A stretch of DNA of 64,000 nt from PALSA-243 sp963743705 (GTDB lineage: Bacteria; Acidobacteriota; Terriglobia; Bryobacterales; Bryobacteraceae). The position numbers and the translations under genes are program-made. Location: the NCBI GenBank assembly GCA_963743705.1, contig CAVUQS010000001.1, positions 1 to 64,000 of the forward strand, written 5' to 3'. The notes beneath the pieces are model-generated. The model made no database searches and was not told the origin of the DNA. It saw nothing but the letters and a program-made list of their open reading frames with translations. Positions 16,976 to 26,713 of this stretch are shown here, piece by piece (within the stretch, counting starts at the first letter, position 1; each line of letters starts with the position of its first letter).

Positions 16976-19900
16976 TTATCGAATCGAAATCAAGACCGGA
17001 TTCGAAGTTTGCCCATTGACCGACACCACCACGCTGGCGTCGCCGGTTCCCGTCAGTGATGGCGCCAGCAGTAGATTGACTTGATCCAGCCCGGCGTACG
17101 ACTGCTGCGTCCCTGCATAAGACACCGGGACGATCACTCCCTGAACCGTCGCCGAAACAGAGCCGGTGGAAGCCGCATCGAAGCCGGTGCCGAATAGAGT
17201 CAGATAAACAGCGCCGGGTGTGGTCAGATCGATAGGGTTCGTGGCAACGCTGCCCGCTTGCTGTGTGAAGACGGGGACGACGGTCTGCATTCCCGTTGGA
17301 GCTACCGCGACCGCATAGGCGGCAGCGATGTTCGATCCCACGGTAAAGAGCATGGGAGCGACCCTTGCCACGTTTGCCTGAGCGCTGAGCGGCTTGCCTG
17401 ATGCCGCGCCGTTGACGGTAACGGTCGCGGGACCGACCGCCGTCGCGGCCGGCACAACAAAATTGATCTGATTCGGCGATACAAAGTAGAGCGGGGCAGC
17501 ACGGCTTGCGCCTGCCGAGTCTTTCACGGTCACGGTGATTCCGGCGAGTTCGGCAGGTAATGGCTGTGATCCGGAAGCCGACTGGCCCGCCGGCAGAATG
17601 CCCTCACCGAACGCCGAGGCCACCGAATTGGAAGCGAGAAAGCCTGCCGCAAAAGTAGCGGCCGATACCACCACTAGCGGCGCCGCGGGCTGCGAGAGAT
17701 TCAGGAGAGCGGAGACGCCTATTCCCTGATACAGCACAGCGATGTCGGGGGAGCCATCCCGATTGAGATCGGCGGCCGCGAAAACCGGCGAAGTGACGTT
17801 GGAAAGCTGCGCGAGAATCACCGTCGCAGGCTGAAAAGTACCATCGCCGTTACCGAGGCGCACAGATAAGGGCCCGGAGTTAGTCGCTAAACCGGGGGCG
17901 CCATAGCCGACGAGATCGGGTATTTTGTCGCCGTTCAGATCCAGCGCGGCGAAGCCGGTAGTCGCTCCTGAACTCGTATGAGATCCGGAGAATGTTCCGT
18001 CGCCCTTCCCCGATAACACGACGACCCCTGCCAGCGTTGGAACCGCGACATCGAGACGTCCGTCGCCATCGAAATCGGCGGCGGCGATGGAAATGGGGTA
18101 ACCGCCAACCTGTGCGGGAAGCGGGCTCATAATCGGGGAGAAGAACGTACCATCGCCTCTGCCCAACATCACGCTCACGCTGGTCGAGGTCTCGCCGATT
18201 GTCGCTAAATCGAGCTTTCCATCCCCGTTGAAATCTCCGAAAGCCACCGATTCTCCATTGAAGGAAATAGGCGGCCCAAACGTGCCGTCGCCTTTGCCCT
18301 GCAGCACAACTGCGGTGTTTTCGGTGGTCATTACCAGGTCGGGAATCCCATCGCTATTAAAATCCGGCGCTGAAATGGAGACACCCGGATCGCTGGGCGC
18401 GGCCACGCTCAGCGGCGCCGCAAACGTACCGTCGCTTTTGCCGAGGTAAATTTGCGCCTCGCCGCCGCTGGGCCCATTCCACAGAAGCACCGCGATATCT
18501 GGCTTGCCATCGTGGTTGAAATCCGCCGCCACAGCCGATTCCATCAGGAAATTCGCCGCGTGCGGAAAGGTCTGCGTGTTCCCCGAAGAAAATTGGCCAT
18601 TGCCACGGCCCGCCAGCACCGTGATCTGGACCGATCCCGTATTGGAAGAGTCTACAGTGAACGTCACCAGCGCCATATCGGTGATGCCGTCGCCGTTGAA
18701 ATCGGCGGGCAATATGGCAGCTCCAGGCGGAGGCGGCCTCGGCCCGCTGTAAGCAAAGCCGCTGCTCGAGATTGGCCCGCCGCTCAAGGGAGCGCTGGCG
18801 AGAGCCCCGCCGCCCTCGCCGAACAATACCGTAAGCGACGAGTAAGTCGTGTTACCGGAGAAGTAAACCGGATTGCCATTGCCGAACAGAACATCGGTCT
18901 TGCCATCGCCATCGAAATCTCCGATCGCAACCGAAAGTGCGGCGCTGGAAGGATAGTCGATTCGCGAGGCAACGCCGCCTTTGCCATCGCCGAATAGGAT
19001 GGTTCCCCCAGCGGTGACGATGTCCGGTATTCCGTCGCCGTTCAGATCCCCCGCGGCCACCATCGCTATCGCGGCGGGCGTAGCGGATGCCGAAGGCAGC
19101 AGCGCGGCATAAGTGACCGCGGGTTGAAAGCTGCCGTTTCCATTGGCCAGAGCGACCGCGACCGCCGGGTAAGAGCCCTGAAAACACGGGGCGGCTATGA
19201 GATCGGGTTTCCCATCGCCATTCCAGTCCGCGACGGCGATCGACACCCAGCTCTGCATCGCCGTCGGCATCGCGACGGCAAGCGGCTGGGTATTGAAAGA
19301 GCCATCTCCATTTCCCAGGAACACATTCACTGCCCCCATCTCGGGCGCGGCCAACACAAGATCGGCTTTGCCGTCGCCATTGAGGTCGGCAATCGCCACG
19401 GATTGCGCGGCCATGAGCAACGCTCTCGAAGTCAGTACCTGCCGGTCGCCTGTCTGAAATGTGCCATCGCCGTCGCCAAGAAATGTCCACACGCCGCCAT
19501 AGGCAATGCTTTGCGCAAGAGGCGTGTCCAACACGGCAATGAAATCGAGCTTGCCATCGTTGTTCAGATCGGCCAGCGCGAGGGATTGAAAACGCTCATT
19601 GGCCGACCCTACATATCCCGGCGGCGAAACCACCGACGTGAACGGCTTCTCGGAAAGAAGATTGTGCTGGGCATCGAAAACGTCGAAATAAATAGTAAGT
19701 TGGTCGTCGCTAATGTGAGCGGCGAAGAAGTTAGCCCCGATCGGCGCCGAGACCTGAAGCTGTGAGCCGGCGCCAACCGGGTTAGCGGCTGGAACGCCGC
19801 TGGGCGATGCCGGGAGCGTGTGTGGAAGACATGCTGCGAACTGTTGTTCAAAATGCGGCGTCGTCCGGATTGCGCGGTATGGCGCGGCGTCCGTCACCTC

Positions 19901-20068
19901 GAAACCGGTGTAAGAGCCGTCGCCTTGACGAACAACGTCAACATGCGACGTCGGGCTGGGCTTCAGATTCGCAGTTCGCGCGGCGAGAAAGTTGACCGAG
20001 GGGCAAAGCGATTGCGCTGCGGCGCTTATCGAAATAACCAACAGCAGGACCGCAAGGCGTCGTGGCAT
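16976..20068 (-). CDS. Large secreted FG-GAP/VCBS repeat protein with TIGR03437 C-terminal domain
   Basis: A 1030-residue exported protein (signal MPRRLAVLLLVISISAAAQS). From about residue 165 to 770 it holds twelve calcium-binding loops of the form DxNxDGxxD (for example DLNNDGKLD, DLNGDGKAD, DFNGDGITD, DFDGDGRLD), each inside an FG-GAP/VCBS blade, so a beta-propeller-like surface protein is expected. The last 250 residues (VVVSAATFAAGFLASNSVASAFG, then YFVSPNQINFVVPA) are the TIGR03437 domain of Acidobacteria. Likely outside the cell or outer-membrane bound, with adhesion or polymer binding as a plausible role. One DNGDK-type loop (DLNGDKIPD) has lost its Gly. Confidence 0.9.
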   Translation of the reverse strand: MPRRLAVLLLVISISAAAQSLCPSVNFLAARTANLKPSPTSHVDVVRQGDGSYTGFEVTDAAPYRAIRTTPHFEQQFAACLPHTLPASPSGVPAANPVGAGSQLQVSAPIGANFFAAHISDDQLTIYFDVFDAQHNLLSEKPFTSVVSPPGYVGSANERFQSLALADLNNDGKLDFIAVLDTPLAQSIAYGGVWTFLGDGDGTFQTGDRQVLTSRALLMAAQSVAIADLNGDGKADLVLAAPEMGAVNVFLGNGDGSFNTQPLAVAMPTAMQSWVSIAVADWNGDGKPDLIAAPCFQGSYPAVAVALANGNGSFQPAVTYAALLPSASATPAAIAMVAAGDLNGDGIPDIVTAGGTILFGDGKGGVASRIDYPSSAALSVAIGDFDGDGKTDVLFGNGNPVYFSGNTTYSSLTVLFGEGGGALASAPLSGGPISSSGFAYSGPRPPPPGAAILPADFNGDGITDMALVTFTVDSSNTGSVQITVLAGRGNGQFSSGNTQTFPHAANFLMESAVAADFNHDGKPDIAVLLWNGPSGGEAQIYLGKSDGTFAAPLSVAAPSDPGVSISAPDFNSDGIPDLVMTTENTAVVLQGKGDGTFGPPISFNGESVAFGDFNGDGKLDLATIGETSTSVSVMLGRGDGTFFSPIMSPLPAQVGGYPISIAAADFDGDGRLDVAVPTLAGVVVLSGKGDGTFSGSHTSSGATTGFAALDLNGDKIPDLVGYGAPGLATNSGPLSVRLGNGDGTFQPATVILAQLSNVTSPVFAAADLNRDGSPDIAVLYQGIGVSALLNLSQPAAPLVVVSAATFAAGFLASNSVASAFGEGILPAGQSASGSQPLPAELAGITVTVKDSAGASRAAPLYFVSPNQINFVVPAATAVGPATVTVNGAASGKPLSAQANVARVAPMLFTVGSNIAAAYAVAVAPTGMQTVVPVFTQQAGSVATNPIDLTTPGAVYLTLFGTGFDAASTGSVSATVQGVIVPVSYAGTQQSYAGLDQVNLLLAPSLTGTGDASVVVSVNGQTSNPVLISIR

Positions 20069-20163
20069 AAGAATGAGGCGGACTAAGCCTCAAGCAAGTC
20101 TTATCCACTACAGAGTAGCGTGATGTGGGCGCGCGGAATCCGGCACAGCCGGTTTTTGAATGG

Positions 20164-20961
20164 TTATTTCGGGCTAACCACGTAGTCCTTGAAGTAGCTC
20201 GAGCTATCCGTCTTCGTCCACAGCCCGATTTTGCCGGCCACCGGCGGACGCAGCACGGGATTGTTCGCCGGGAACAGGTCCGGATTGGGCGGCCCTTTCT
20301 TGCCCGGTGCGGGCTCGCTGCCGAGCGTGTACTCGATCGCCATCACGTCATCCACCCACGACTTGAAATTGGCGCCGTCCACCGTCATCTTCAGCTCGTG
20401 CCAGGCAGCGCGGTCGAGCATAAACGGCTTCGTGCGATCGCTGAAGCGCACATTGCGGCGGATGCCGTTGTGGAACTCCCACAGACCGACGTTGTTTTCG
20501 GTGTCGTTGTAACGGATGCAGAGCCATTCGCCGTTCGGCTTCACGTTGAACAAAATCCCCGAGGCGCGGTCGGCGTCGCCGGCGATCGTCTTGAACTTCA
20601 CGCTGATCGTCCCATTCGAAAAATTGTCCACGCCCTTCAAGATGGCCACCGGATAAAAGGCGAACTGCTTCGCGTTATCCATCAACTCTTCATTCGAGGT
20701 GCCGTATAGCTTGCGTGCCGATTCCACCAGCAACTTGGTCGGAGTATCTTTGGCCGCAACCCACGGCCGGCCATCCTGCATGATCACTTTTTCGCCGCCA
20801 TCCTGGACCACCACCCACGATCCCACGATAGGTTCGAACGTCACCGGCGGCTTTCCCGGCGTCTCCTTGCTGAGATCGACTTTTATGTCTGCAGCGAAAA
20901 GCGTCGCCGTGAGAAACGTGGCTGATAGTAGAAGAGCCCCGTTTTTATTGATGATTTTCAT
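20164..20961 (-). CDS. Exported concanavalin-fold protein (DUF1080/LamG-like)
   Basis: A 265-residue protein with a signal peptide (MKIINKNGALLLSATFLTATLFA). The mature part has the jelly-roll pattern of DUF1080/LamG-like domains: FSNGTISVKFKTIAGDADRA, GILFNVKPNGEWLCIRYND, WHELKMTVDGANFKSWVDD and GKIGLWTKTDSSSYFKDY at the end. Such domains bind or cleave sugars; I see no sure catalytic pair. ATG 20961 has AAGGAG upstream and overlaps the permease stop (ATGA), so it is the third gene of the ABC operon. Confidence 0.75.
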   Translation of the reverse strand: MKIINKNGALLLSATFLTATLFAADIKVDLSKETPGKPPVTFEPIVGSWVVVQDGGEKVIMQDGRPWVAAKDTPTKLLVESARKLYGTSNEELMDNAKQFAFYPVAILKGVDNFSNGTISVKFKTIAGDADRASGILFNVKPNGEWLCIRYNDTENNVGLWEFHNGIRRNVRFSDRTKPFMLDRAAWHELKMTVDGANFKSWVDDVMAIEYTLGSEPAPGKKGPPNPDLFPANNPVLRPPVAGKIGLWTKTDSSSYFKDYVVSPK

Positions 20962-22286
20962 TGGAATCTCCTTCGGAGAAGAAAGGCGGCGCCAAGAAAC
21001 AAGCACGGCCAGACGCCGTAGAATACCGCTCCGGCGCCCACGGGGGCAACCGCCAGCGGATGGCCGCGAAAGATCTCGTCGTCGCTTTCCACCGGCGGCT
21101 TGATGCCCGCCACCGAGTAAATGGTTTCAAGCACACCCTCCTCGGTCGTCACGCGGCTCATCTCTTTCTTGCCGCCGAGTTCATACCAGATCTCGCCGTA
21201 GTGCGGCGCCGTCTGCTCGAACAAACCGATCGACGTCGACGACACATATTTCACCTCGACGTTGGGCATCGCGCGGCGCAGCTTCGAAAATGCGCGGCGT
21301 TCCAATTCCGCACGCCGCGGGTCTTCCTGCGCCAGATGCGCCTCAATGCGCAGCGGCTGATGGATTTGCCGCAGCGCTTGCTCATCCGCCTCGGAAAACG
21401 AGTTGCCGCGGCTTTCGGACGCATCCCAACTCGGCCTGGCGAAGCTGAACGCGAAGATCGCCACCGCCGCCAGCGCGCCCACGCCGATCGATTCCACCGC
21501 GCGCCGCTTCACCGGAACGCCCAGACGCATCCACACCGCCGCGAAGCCAAGCCCCGCGCAGATCAGCGCCAGGGCAATCACCACCACGTCCAGCCGCACC
21601 AGCCCATGCTGAAACTGGGCCACCATCGCGGCCGGCGTATAGCCCGCGGCGCGCTCCCAAAAGCCGCCCTGGATCGCAGCGAAGAAATCGAGGATCCACG
21701 TGCCCACCGTCGCGCTCAGCGTGAGAATCGCCGCGGTCGACGGATTCTCCGTCAGCGACGCCATCGCTGCCGCCAGCGCAATCGTCAACCCCGCATTCAG
21801 CAGATGCCCCAGCGTGAGCACGGCGATTTCCGGCGCATACACGCTCCCGCCATAAATCCGCCACAGGAGGATCGCGCTCAGCGGCGGCAGCATCGCAATC
21901 AACCATCCCGCGAACAACGCCATCGCTTTCGCCAGCATGCGCTCGAAAGCCGGCATCCCGCGCTGCAGTTCCAGCTTCAGGGCGCCGCTTTGCCGGTCGC
22001 CGGCCACGACGCGGATCGCCACGAACGGCAGCAGGAACACCGCCGCCAGTTCGCACGCGCTGAACGCCGGCCCCCAAACGCCGGTCAGCGGCGAGAGCGC
22101 TTCTCCCACACCCGCCGACGTCCCGTTCAATCCGCTCACTTCCGCATAGGTGCGCATGGCGCCGATGAACGAGAGCCCCACCAGCGGCCCCATCGCCAGC
22201 AGCAGGCACCACCACGCGCGCGACGCACACAGCTCGCGCCATTCCTTCTCCAGCAGCCACGCAAACGGCGATCTACGTGAGCGCAA
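20958..22286 (-). CDS. ABC-2 type permease with a GldG-like soluble segment
   Basis: A protein of about 442 residues. The first half has some six membrane helices (WCLLLAMGPLVGLSFIGAM, ACELAAVFLLPFVAIRVVAG, and others), as in GldF/NosY-type ABC-2 permeases. A soluble stretch (about 290-400) follows, with FSEADEQALRQIHQPLRIEAHL and MPNVEVKYVSSTSIGL, which resembles the extracytoplasmic GldG domain, then a last helix. The two functions seem fused. The start is uncertain; TTG 22286 is suggested by GAAGAGG upstream and gives a 14-nt overlap with the ATPase gene. Cargo unknown. Confidence 0.75.
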   Translation of the reverse strand: MRSRRSPFAWLLEKEWRELCASRAWWCLLLAMGPLVGLSFIGAMRTYAEVSGLNGTSAGVGEALSPLTGVWGPAFSACELAAVFLLPFVAIRVVAGDRQSGALKLELQRGMPAFERMLAKAMALFAGWLIAMLPPLSAILLWRIYGGSVYAPEIAVLTLGHLLNAGLTIALAAAMASLTENPSTAAILTLSATVGTWILDFFAAIQGGFWERAAGYTPAAMVAQFQHGLVRLDVVVIALALICAGLGFAAVWMRLGVPVKRRAVESIGVGALAAVAIFAFSFARPSWDASESRGNSFSEADEQALRQIHQPLRIEAHLAQEDPRRAELERRAFSKLRRAMPNVEVKYVSSTSIGLFEQTAPHYGEIWYELGGKKEMSRVTTEEGVLETIYSVAGIKPPVESDDEIFRGHPLAVAPVGAGAVFYGVWPCLFLGAAFLLRRRFQ

Positions 22287-22989
22287 GAAACACCTCTTCC
22301 AGGTTCTGGTAGTTCCCCGCCGCATCGCGCAAAGCCGCTACCGCCGCGAGTTCCTGCACGGTCCCTTCGCCGCGCACGCGCCCGCCGCTTAGCAGCACAA
22401 AGCGGTCGCAAAAACTCGCCGCGTGGCTGATTTGATGGATCGAAAGAAACAACGTGCGTCCACGGGCCGCGTGCGAGCGCAATGCCTGCGCGATGTCACG
22501 TGTCTGGCGCAGGTCGAGCCCTTCGAATGGTTCATCGATCAGGAGCGCCGGCTGCGGCGTCAACAAGCCGATGCCCAACAGCGCACGCTTCCGTTGGCCT
22601 TTCGACAGCGTGCCAATCGGCTGACCCAGCAACGGCCCGAGATCGAGCTGAACGATGATTTCGTCCAGCAGGTCCGTGCGCCCGCCAAAAAAACCGATGG
22701 TGAAGTCGAGCGCCCACCTCACCGATTGCGAAGGCCACGGCGCAATGCCATCGGGCACGTAGTAGAGGAGCGACGGCCGCTCATGCGCGCCCACGGGTTG
22801 CCCTCCCGCGCGCACTACGCCGCGATCGCTCGGCAGGACGCCCCCCAGGCATTCGAAAAGCGTCGATTTCCCGGCGCCGTTCGGCCCAATCAGACCCAGC
22901 AACTCGCCCGCGCGCACCTGGAAGCTCACGTCCGTCAGCGCCGCGATGGCGCCGAATCGCTTCGAAAGCCCTTCGACTTCGAACAACAT
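22273..22989 (-). CDS. ABC transporter ATP-binding subunit
   Basis: A 238-residue ATPase with Walker A GPNGAGKST, signature LSKGQRKR, Walker B ALLIDEPFEGLD and switch His in LFLSIHQISH. The lineage is the ABC-2/GldA-NatA type that pairs with the permease encoded next. It is the first gene of a three-gene operon (ATPase, permease, exported lectin-fold protein). Transcription is divergent from the sugar kinase gene with 56 nt between starts. Confidence 0.92.
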   Translation of the reverse strand: MLFEVEGLSKRFGAIAALTDVSFQVRAGELLGLIGPNGAGKSTLFECLGGVLPSDRGVVRAGGQPVGAHERPSLLYYVPDGIAPWPSQSVRWALDFTIGFFGGRTDLLDEIIVQLDLGPLLGQPIGTLSKGQRKRALLGIGLLTPQPALLIDEPFEGLDLRQTRDIAQALRSHAARGRTLFLSIHQISHAASFCDRFVLLSGGRVRGEGTVQELAAVAALRDAAGNYQNLEEVFLALT

Positions 22990-23033
22990 CGTAACTATGC
23001 ATGGTCGCAGCGACGCGACGCGCCGATCCCTCG

Positions 23034-23039
23034 TAGAAT
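23034..23039 (+). promoter_or_regulatory. -10 box (TAGAAT) giving a leaderless start
   Basis: TAGAAT ends 6 nt before the TTG start codon at 23046, where transcription itself would begin. No ribosome-binding site is visible. Confidence 0.4.
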
Positions 23040-23045
23040 GGTAAG

Positions 23046-23978
23046 TTGATCGTTACCCTCACGCTCAACCCAGCCATCGATCGCACCATCGGCGTTGACC
23101 ACCTGGCTTTCGAAGATCGCGCTTACATTCAATCCTCAAGCGAATCCGCCGGCGGCCGCGGGCTCAATTCGTCGGCCGTCATCCATGCATTCGGCGGCAA
23201 AACGCTCGCGCTCACCATCTGCGGCGGCGAATCCGGCGCGCGCCTCAACGGCTTCCTGAACAAGGCCGGATTCCCCACGCGTGCGGTGGCGGTCGGCAAA
23301 GAAATCCGCACCAATCTCACCATCACCGATCAGCGCGGTCTCACCGTCAATCTCAATGAGCGGGGCCCCGAGCTATCGCCGCGCGAAGTGGCGAAAATTG
23401 AGCGTTCCGTGCTGCAAACGCTGGATCGCGCCAAATGGCTTCTGCTGTGCGGCAGCCTGCCTCCCGGCGTCCCTGCTTCGTTCTATGCCAGGCTGATCGC
23501 TTCCGCGCGCGCCAAAAAAGTGCGCACGTTGCTGCACGCCTCGGGCGACGCGCTGCGCGAAGGCATCGCCGCGCGCCCTTCGGTAGTCACGCCCAATCAA
23601 AGCGAAGCGCAGCGGTTGCTCGACCGGTCGCTGCTGACGCGAACCCACTGGCTGAAAGCGGCGGCCGAAATCCGCGCGCTCGGCGCCGAAGCCGTGGCGC
23701 TATCTCTGGCCAGCCGCGGCGCTGTCGGCGCCTTCGCCGATGGATTATACGAGGCCATTCCTCCGCAGGTGAAGGCGGTATGCCCCATCGGGTCGGGCGA
23801 CGCGCTGACCGCGGGCTACGTCTGGCGCATGAACAACGCCCGCCCCAATGCCGCCGATGCGCTACGCTGGGGCGTCGCCGCGGGAACGGCTTCCGCGGTC
23901 TTGCCCGGCATGGCGTTCGCCTCCCTGGCCCAAACGCAGGAAATGTACGGCCGCATCGAGATCCGGCGCGCGGAATAA
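23046..23978 (+). CDS. PfkB-family sugar-phosphate kinase (1-phosphofructokinase/LacC type)
   Basis: A 310-residue kinase. It begins IVTLTLNPAIDRTI, has the PfkB first signature AGGRGLNSSAVIHAFGG and the second around VCPIGSGDALTAGY, where Asp is the catalytic base (GSGD in place of GAGD). NLNERGPELS in the middle is typical of FruK/LacC enzymes, which phosphorylate fructose-1-phosphate or tagatose-6-phosphate using ATP. No PTS genes are nearby to narrow the substrate. The TTG start is supported by direct alignment to the family N-terminus. Confidence 0.85.
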   Translation: MIVTLTLNPAIDRTIGVDHLAFEDRAYIQSSSESAGGRGLNSSAVIHAFGGKTLALTICGGESGARLNGFLNKAGFPTRAVAVGKEIRTNLTITDQRGLTVNLNERGPELSPREVAKIERSVLQTLDRAKWLLLCGSLPPGVPASFYARLIASARAKKVRTLLHASGDALREGIAARPSVVTPNQSEAQRLLDRSLLTRTHWLKAAAEIRALGAEAVALSLASRGAVGAFADGLYEAIPPQVKAVCPIGSGDALTAGYVWRMNNARPNAADALRWGVAAGTASAVLPGMAFASLAQTQEMYGRIEIRRAE

Positions 23979-24011
23979 TACGATTTGCCGCGTGCTACAC
24001 TTCAAAAAGGA

Positions 24012-24854
24012 ATGCTCCCCGACCTGAAGTTAGCTGTCCGTCTCCAGGAAATCGATAATCGTTTGACAGATCTGGCGCGAGAGATCGCGACCCTCCCCAA
24101 ACACATCGCTGAAATTGAAAGAAAACTTGGCTCCCACGAGCGCAAGTTGGAGGCCGACCGCGCTGCGCTTTCCGCCAATCAAAAAGAACGGAAGCAATCC
24201 GAAGGCGAAATTCAAATGCAGGAGCAAAAGATCTCGAAGCTTAAAGATCAGATGCTCCAGGCCAAGACCAACGATCAATATCGGGCGTTTCAGAACGAGA
24301 TCGATTTCTGCCAGAAGGAAATTCGCCGCTACGAGGATCGCATCCTCGAATTGATGACCGAATCCGAACCGCTGGATAAGAACGTCAAGGCCGCCGAAGC
24401 CGCCCTCAAGGTCGAAAAAGCTCAAGTGGAGCAGGAAAAGCAGGAAGCGCGCGAGCGCACCGCGGTAGATCAAGGCGCCGAGCAGGAATTGAAGACTGAG
24501 CGCGCATCCATCGCTTCCGGCATGTCGCGCGGTGTTTTCGATCGCTATGAGCGCACGCGCAAGGCCCGCAAAGGCGTCGCGATGGCTGAAGTGATCGATG
24601 GCCGCTGCAGCGCCTGCCATCTCACTTTAAGGCTGCAGTTTTTTCAGGATCTCAAGCGCAGCTCGGAAGTGATGACCTGCGAGAATTGCCAGCGGATTCT
24701 CTTCTACAATCCGCCGGTGAAGTTTGAAGACCTCACCGGCGAAGCCGCTCCCGCGGTCCACGTAGTCATTCTACTGTCCGCCGAAGCTATAACCGACCCA
24801 AACCTTCCTTCCAAAACCGTGCTGCGCCCAAACTGCGACAGGTTATGCACGTAG
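24012..24854 (+). CDS. Coiled-coil protein with C4 zinc ribbon (CT398-like)
   Basis: A protein of about 280 residues: a long antiparallel coiled coil (residues 5-175, charged heptads, including MLQAKTNDQYRAFQNEIDF) and a C4 zinc ribbon with CSACHLTL and CENCQRILFYNPP. This is the usual bacterial family linked to nucleic-acid processes or secretion; exact role unknown. ATG 24012 is preferred over TTG 23985. The last 35-40 residues do not look like the family and run into the convergent broken gene; a TAG at 24763 in another frame would give the expected length, so a single-base error near 24750 is likely. Confidence 0.8.
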   Translation: MLPDLKLAVRLQEIDNRLTDLAREIATLPKHIAEIERKLGSHERKLEADRAALSANQKERKQSEGEIQMQEQKISKLKDQMLQAKTNDQYRAFQNEIDFCQKEIRRYEDRILELMTESEPLDKNVKAAEAALKVEKAQVEQEKQEARERTAVDQGAEQELKTERASIASGMSRGVFDRYERTRKARKGVAMAEVIDGRCSACHLTLRLQFFQDLKRSSEVMTCENCQRILFYNPPVKFEDLTGEAAPAVHVVILLSAEAITDPNLPSKTVLRPNCDRLCT

Positions 24855-25460
24855 TGCAGATCGAACTGCGGCCGCACGAAGAACGTGATCCGTGAGATAA
24901 ATCTGAACGCCCGCGCCGCCGTGGATATCGAAATGATTGGAGCTGCCGGCGAAACTGGCTGAAATTCTGGTGCCGGTGATAGCGCGTTGGAGGAACTTGC
25001 GTTCTCATAGAACCGGAGATTCGCCCGCCGATGCCGCCGGTGAAGTTGCAGCGACGCCTTCTTCGTCCGTACCGGTACCGAAGATACCGTTAACGTCGAA
25101 GAACGTCATGCGCGATTGAATCACGTCCGAAGTGAGACCCGTGCCCGCCGTCGGAAGCGAAAGATAATTCTGTTTGCCAGGTTGGAAACTAACTTCAGCG
25201 CCCGCGCCGAAGTGCTTCCAAAGCATCAAATTACCGCCAAAGCCCATCGTAAATGCCACTCAGACCCGGGGTCTGCACGCAGGTCGTGCTACCACCCACG
25301 GGGCAATTTAACAAGGTTGTGTTGTCGATACCCGTGGTGGACTCGGAATCCGAAAGAGCCCCAAAGCCCATATTTACATCGAACGTACTTTGCGCACTGG
25401 CAAAGGGAATGCAAAAAGCGCCGGCAAGAACCAGCGGAAGGTACGGCGAATAAGCTTCAC
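24771..25460 (-). pseudogene. Outer-membrane beta-barrel protein, frame broken several times
   Basis: Read across frames on the minus strand, this is one barrel protein: GTG 25460 (AGGAGAAG upstream), signal VKLIRRTFRWFLPALFAF, then in a second frame ASAQSTFDVNMGFGALSDSE, in a third MGFGGNLMLWKHFGAGAEVS and RMTFFDVNGIF, later YENASSSNAL and DIHGGAGVQIYL, ending WVGYSFGGQ at the stop 24771. At least five single-base shifts are needed (around 25400, 25260, 25065, 25045 and later). The pieces are in perfect order, with no large loss, so either the gene decayed very recently or the sequence here has base-call errors. Confidence 0.65.
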
Positions 25461-25594
25461 TTGATAACTTCTCCTATATTTTTACGAATTGCGCACTTGA
25501 CTCAATTATCCATGAAAACAAGCTGGTTGAGGCCAAAAGGCCCGTTGCACAACAGGGACGCGGCGCGCTTTCATACGGTTTCAATGGTGTTCCG

Positions 25595-26392
25595 TTAGAG
25601 ACGTTGACATCGTGGGCAAAAATGCGAAGACCGCTGCGCAATTACCAGCCGTTTTACCGCCGCGCCGCACTGTACGCAGGGCTCGCCGGTCCGCTGATAC
25701 ACGCGGTGTTGAAACTGGAAAAACCCTTTGCGTCCTTCAGCATCCACGTAATCCGAGATCGACGATCCGCCGGCTTCGATCGCCTGCGACAGCACTTCGC
25801 CAATCGCTCCGTGCAGTTTGCGCGCCCGGTCGGCGCGCAATCGCGCGGCGGAGGCTCGGGGATGAATTCCAGCCCGGAACAGCGCTTCATCCGCATAGAT
25901 GTTGCCGATCCCGCGCACGAACGCCTGGTTCAACAGCAGCGTCTTCATGCTGGTCTTGCGCCGCTTCAATCCGGCCGCGAACTCTTCCACGCCGATCTCC
26001 AGCGGTTCCGGCCCCAGACGCGCCACGCGCTTCGGAAACTCCGTAGATAGCTCGATGCAGCCGAACTGCCGGCTATCGTCGTAAAGCAGCACGCCCTTGT
26101 CGAGCGTAAAAATGGCGTGCGTGTGCTTCCCCGCCGGGTCCGCCAAGCAGCAAGCGGCCCGTCATGCCAAGATGGATGGTCAGGTATCCACCGTCGCCCA
26201 GCGTCACCACGATGAATTTGCCGTACCGCTTCACCCCGCGTTATCTTTTTCCCGGCCAGCGCGCCGGACATATGGTCCGGATCGCCGCCGCGCAAAATGC
26301 GCAGGCAGGTGAACTCCGCGGACACGATACGCCTTCCCACCAGTGGCGCAATGGAGCGGGTAACCGTTTCTACTTCGGGTAAGCTCAGGCAT
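25595..26392 (-). pseudogene. mutM: Formamidopyrimidine-DNA glycosylase, frame broken
   Basis: All parts of MutM/Fpg are present but in three frames. ATG 26392 gives MPEL, then an extra base (after CTT, near 26380) moves the frame to PEVETVTRSIAPLVGRR. A further shift leads to VKRYGKFIVVTLGDGGYLTI and LGMTGRLLLG, and one more to the long intact part from about 26130 on: FTLDKGVLLYDDSRQFG, NQAFVRGIGNIYADEALFRAGIHP and the C-terminal zinc finger (CVQCGAAVKRL, HFCPRCQ). The catalytic Pro2 follows the initiator Met. The enzyme removes 8-oxoguanine. Family identity is sure; whether the break is biological is not. Confidence 0.8.
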
Positions 26393-26402
26393 CTCGAAAC
26401 TG

Positions 26403-26713
26403 CTACGGCAGGTCCGCCAACACGTCATTGCCTTCTACTTTGACCGGGTAAGTGGGCACGCTCATCGCTTGCCACAAAGGCGCTGCGGCCCGTCACGGCA
26501 ATCGAACTCCCACATATGATACGGACAAACGATGCGCCCGGATTTTTCCACCTGCCCCTGCCCCAACGGACCGCCCGCGTGCGGGCAGATGCCATACAGC
26601 GCGGTGATTTCTCCGTTGACGTTGCAGATGGCGTAAGGTTCGTCGCGCACCAGCACTTCCAGCACGGAATTCGGCGGCAACTCGTCGAGGGAACAAACTC
26701 GTTCGAACGGCAT
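26403..26713 (-). pseudogene. Rieske [2Fe-2S] ferredoxin-like protein, frame broken near the end
   Basis: A small Rieske protein of about 100 residues starting MPFERVCSLDELPPNS. The cluster ligands are complete: C43-x-H45 in ICPHAGGPLG and C63-x2-H66 in CPYHMWEFDC. After that, frame shifts near 26490 and 26460 are needed to reach a sensible tail (TGRSAFVASDER, then YPVKVEGNDVLADLP and TAG at 26403). It lies between the UDP-glucose dehydrogenase and mutM genes on the same strand, with 10 nt to mutM. Such small Rieske proteins pass electrons to oxygenases or reductases; the partner is not evident. Confidence 0.7.

Noticed and set aside
17700..19600. Regular short repeats that resemble a CRISPR array or satellite
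   Set aside because: They are coding for DxNxDGxxD loops of the FG-GAP/VCBS protein, with irregular spacing and an intact frame.
20961..22280. A 439-codon plus-strand frame over the ABC permease gene
   Set aside because: Composition is almost only Arg, His, Gln and Ala, as expected of a frame opposite a GC-rich gene.
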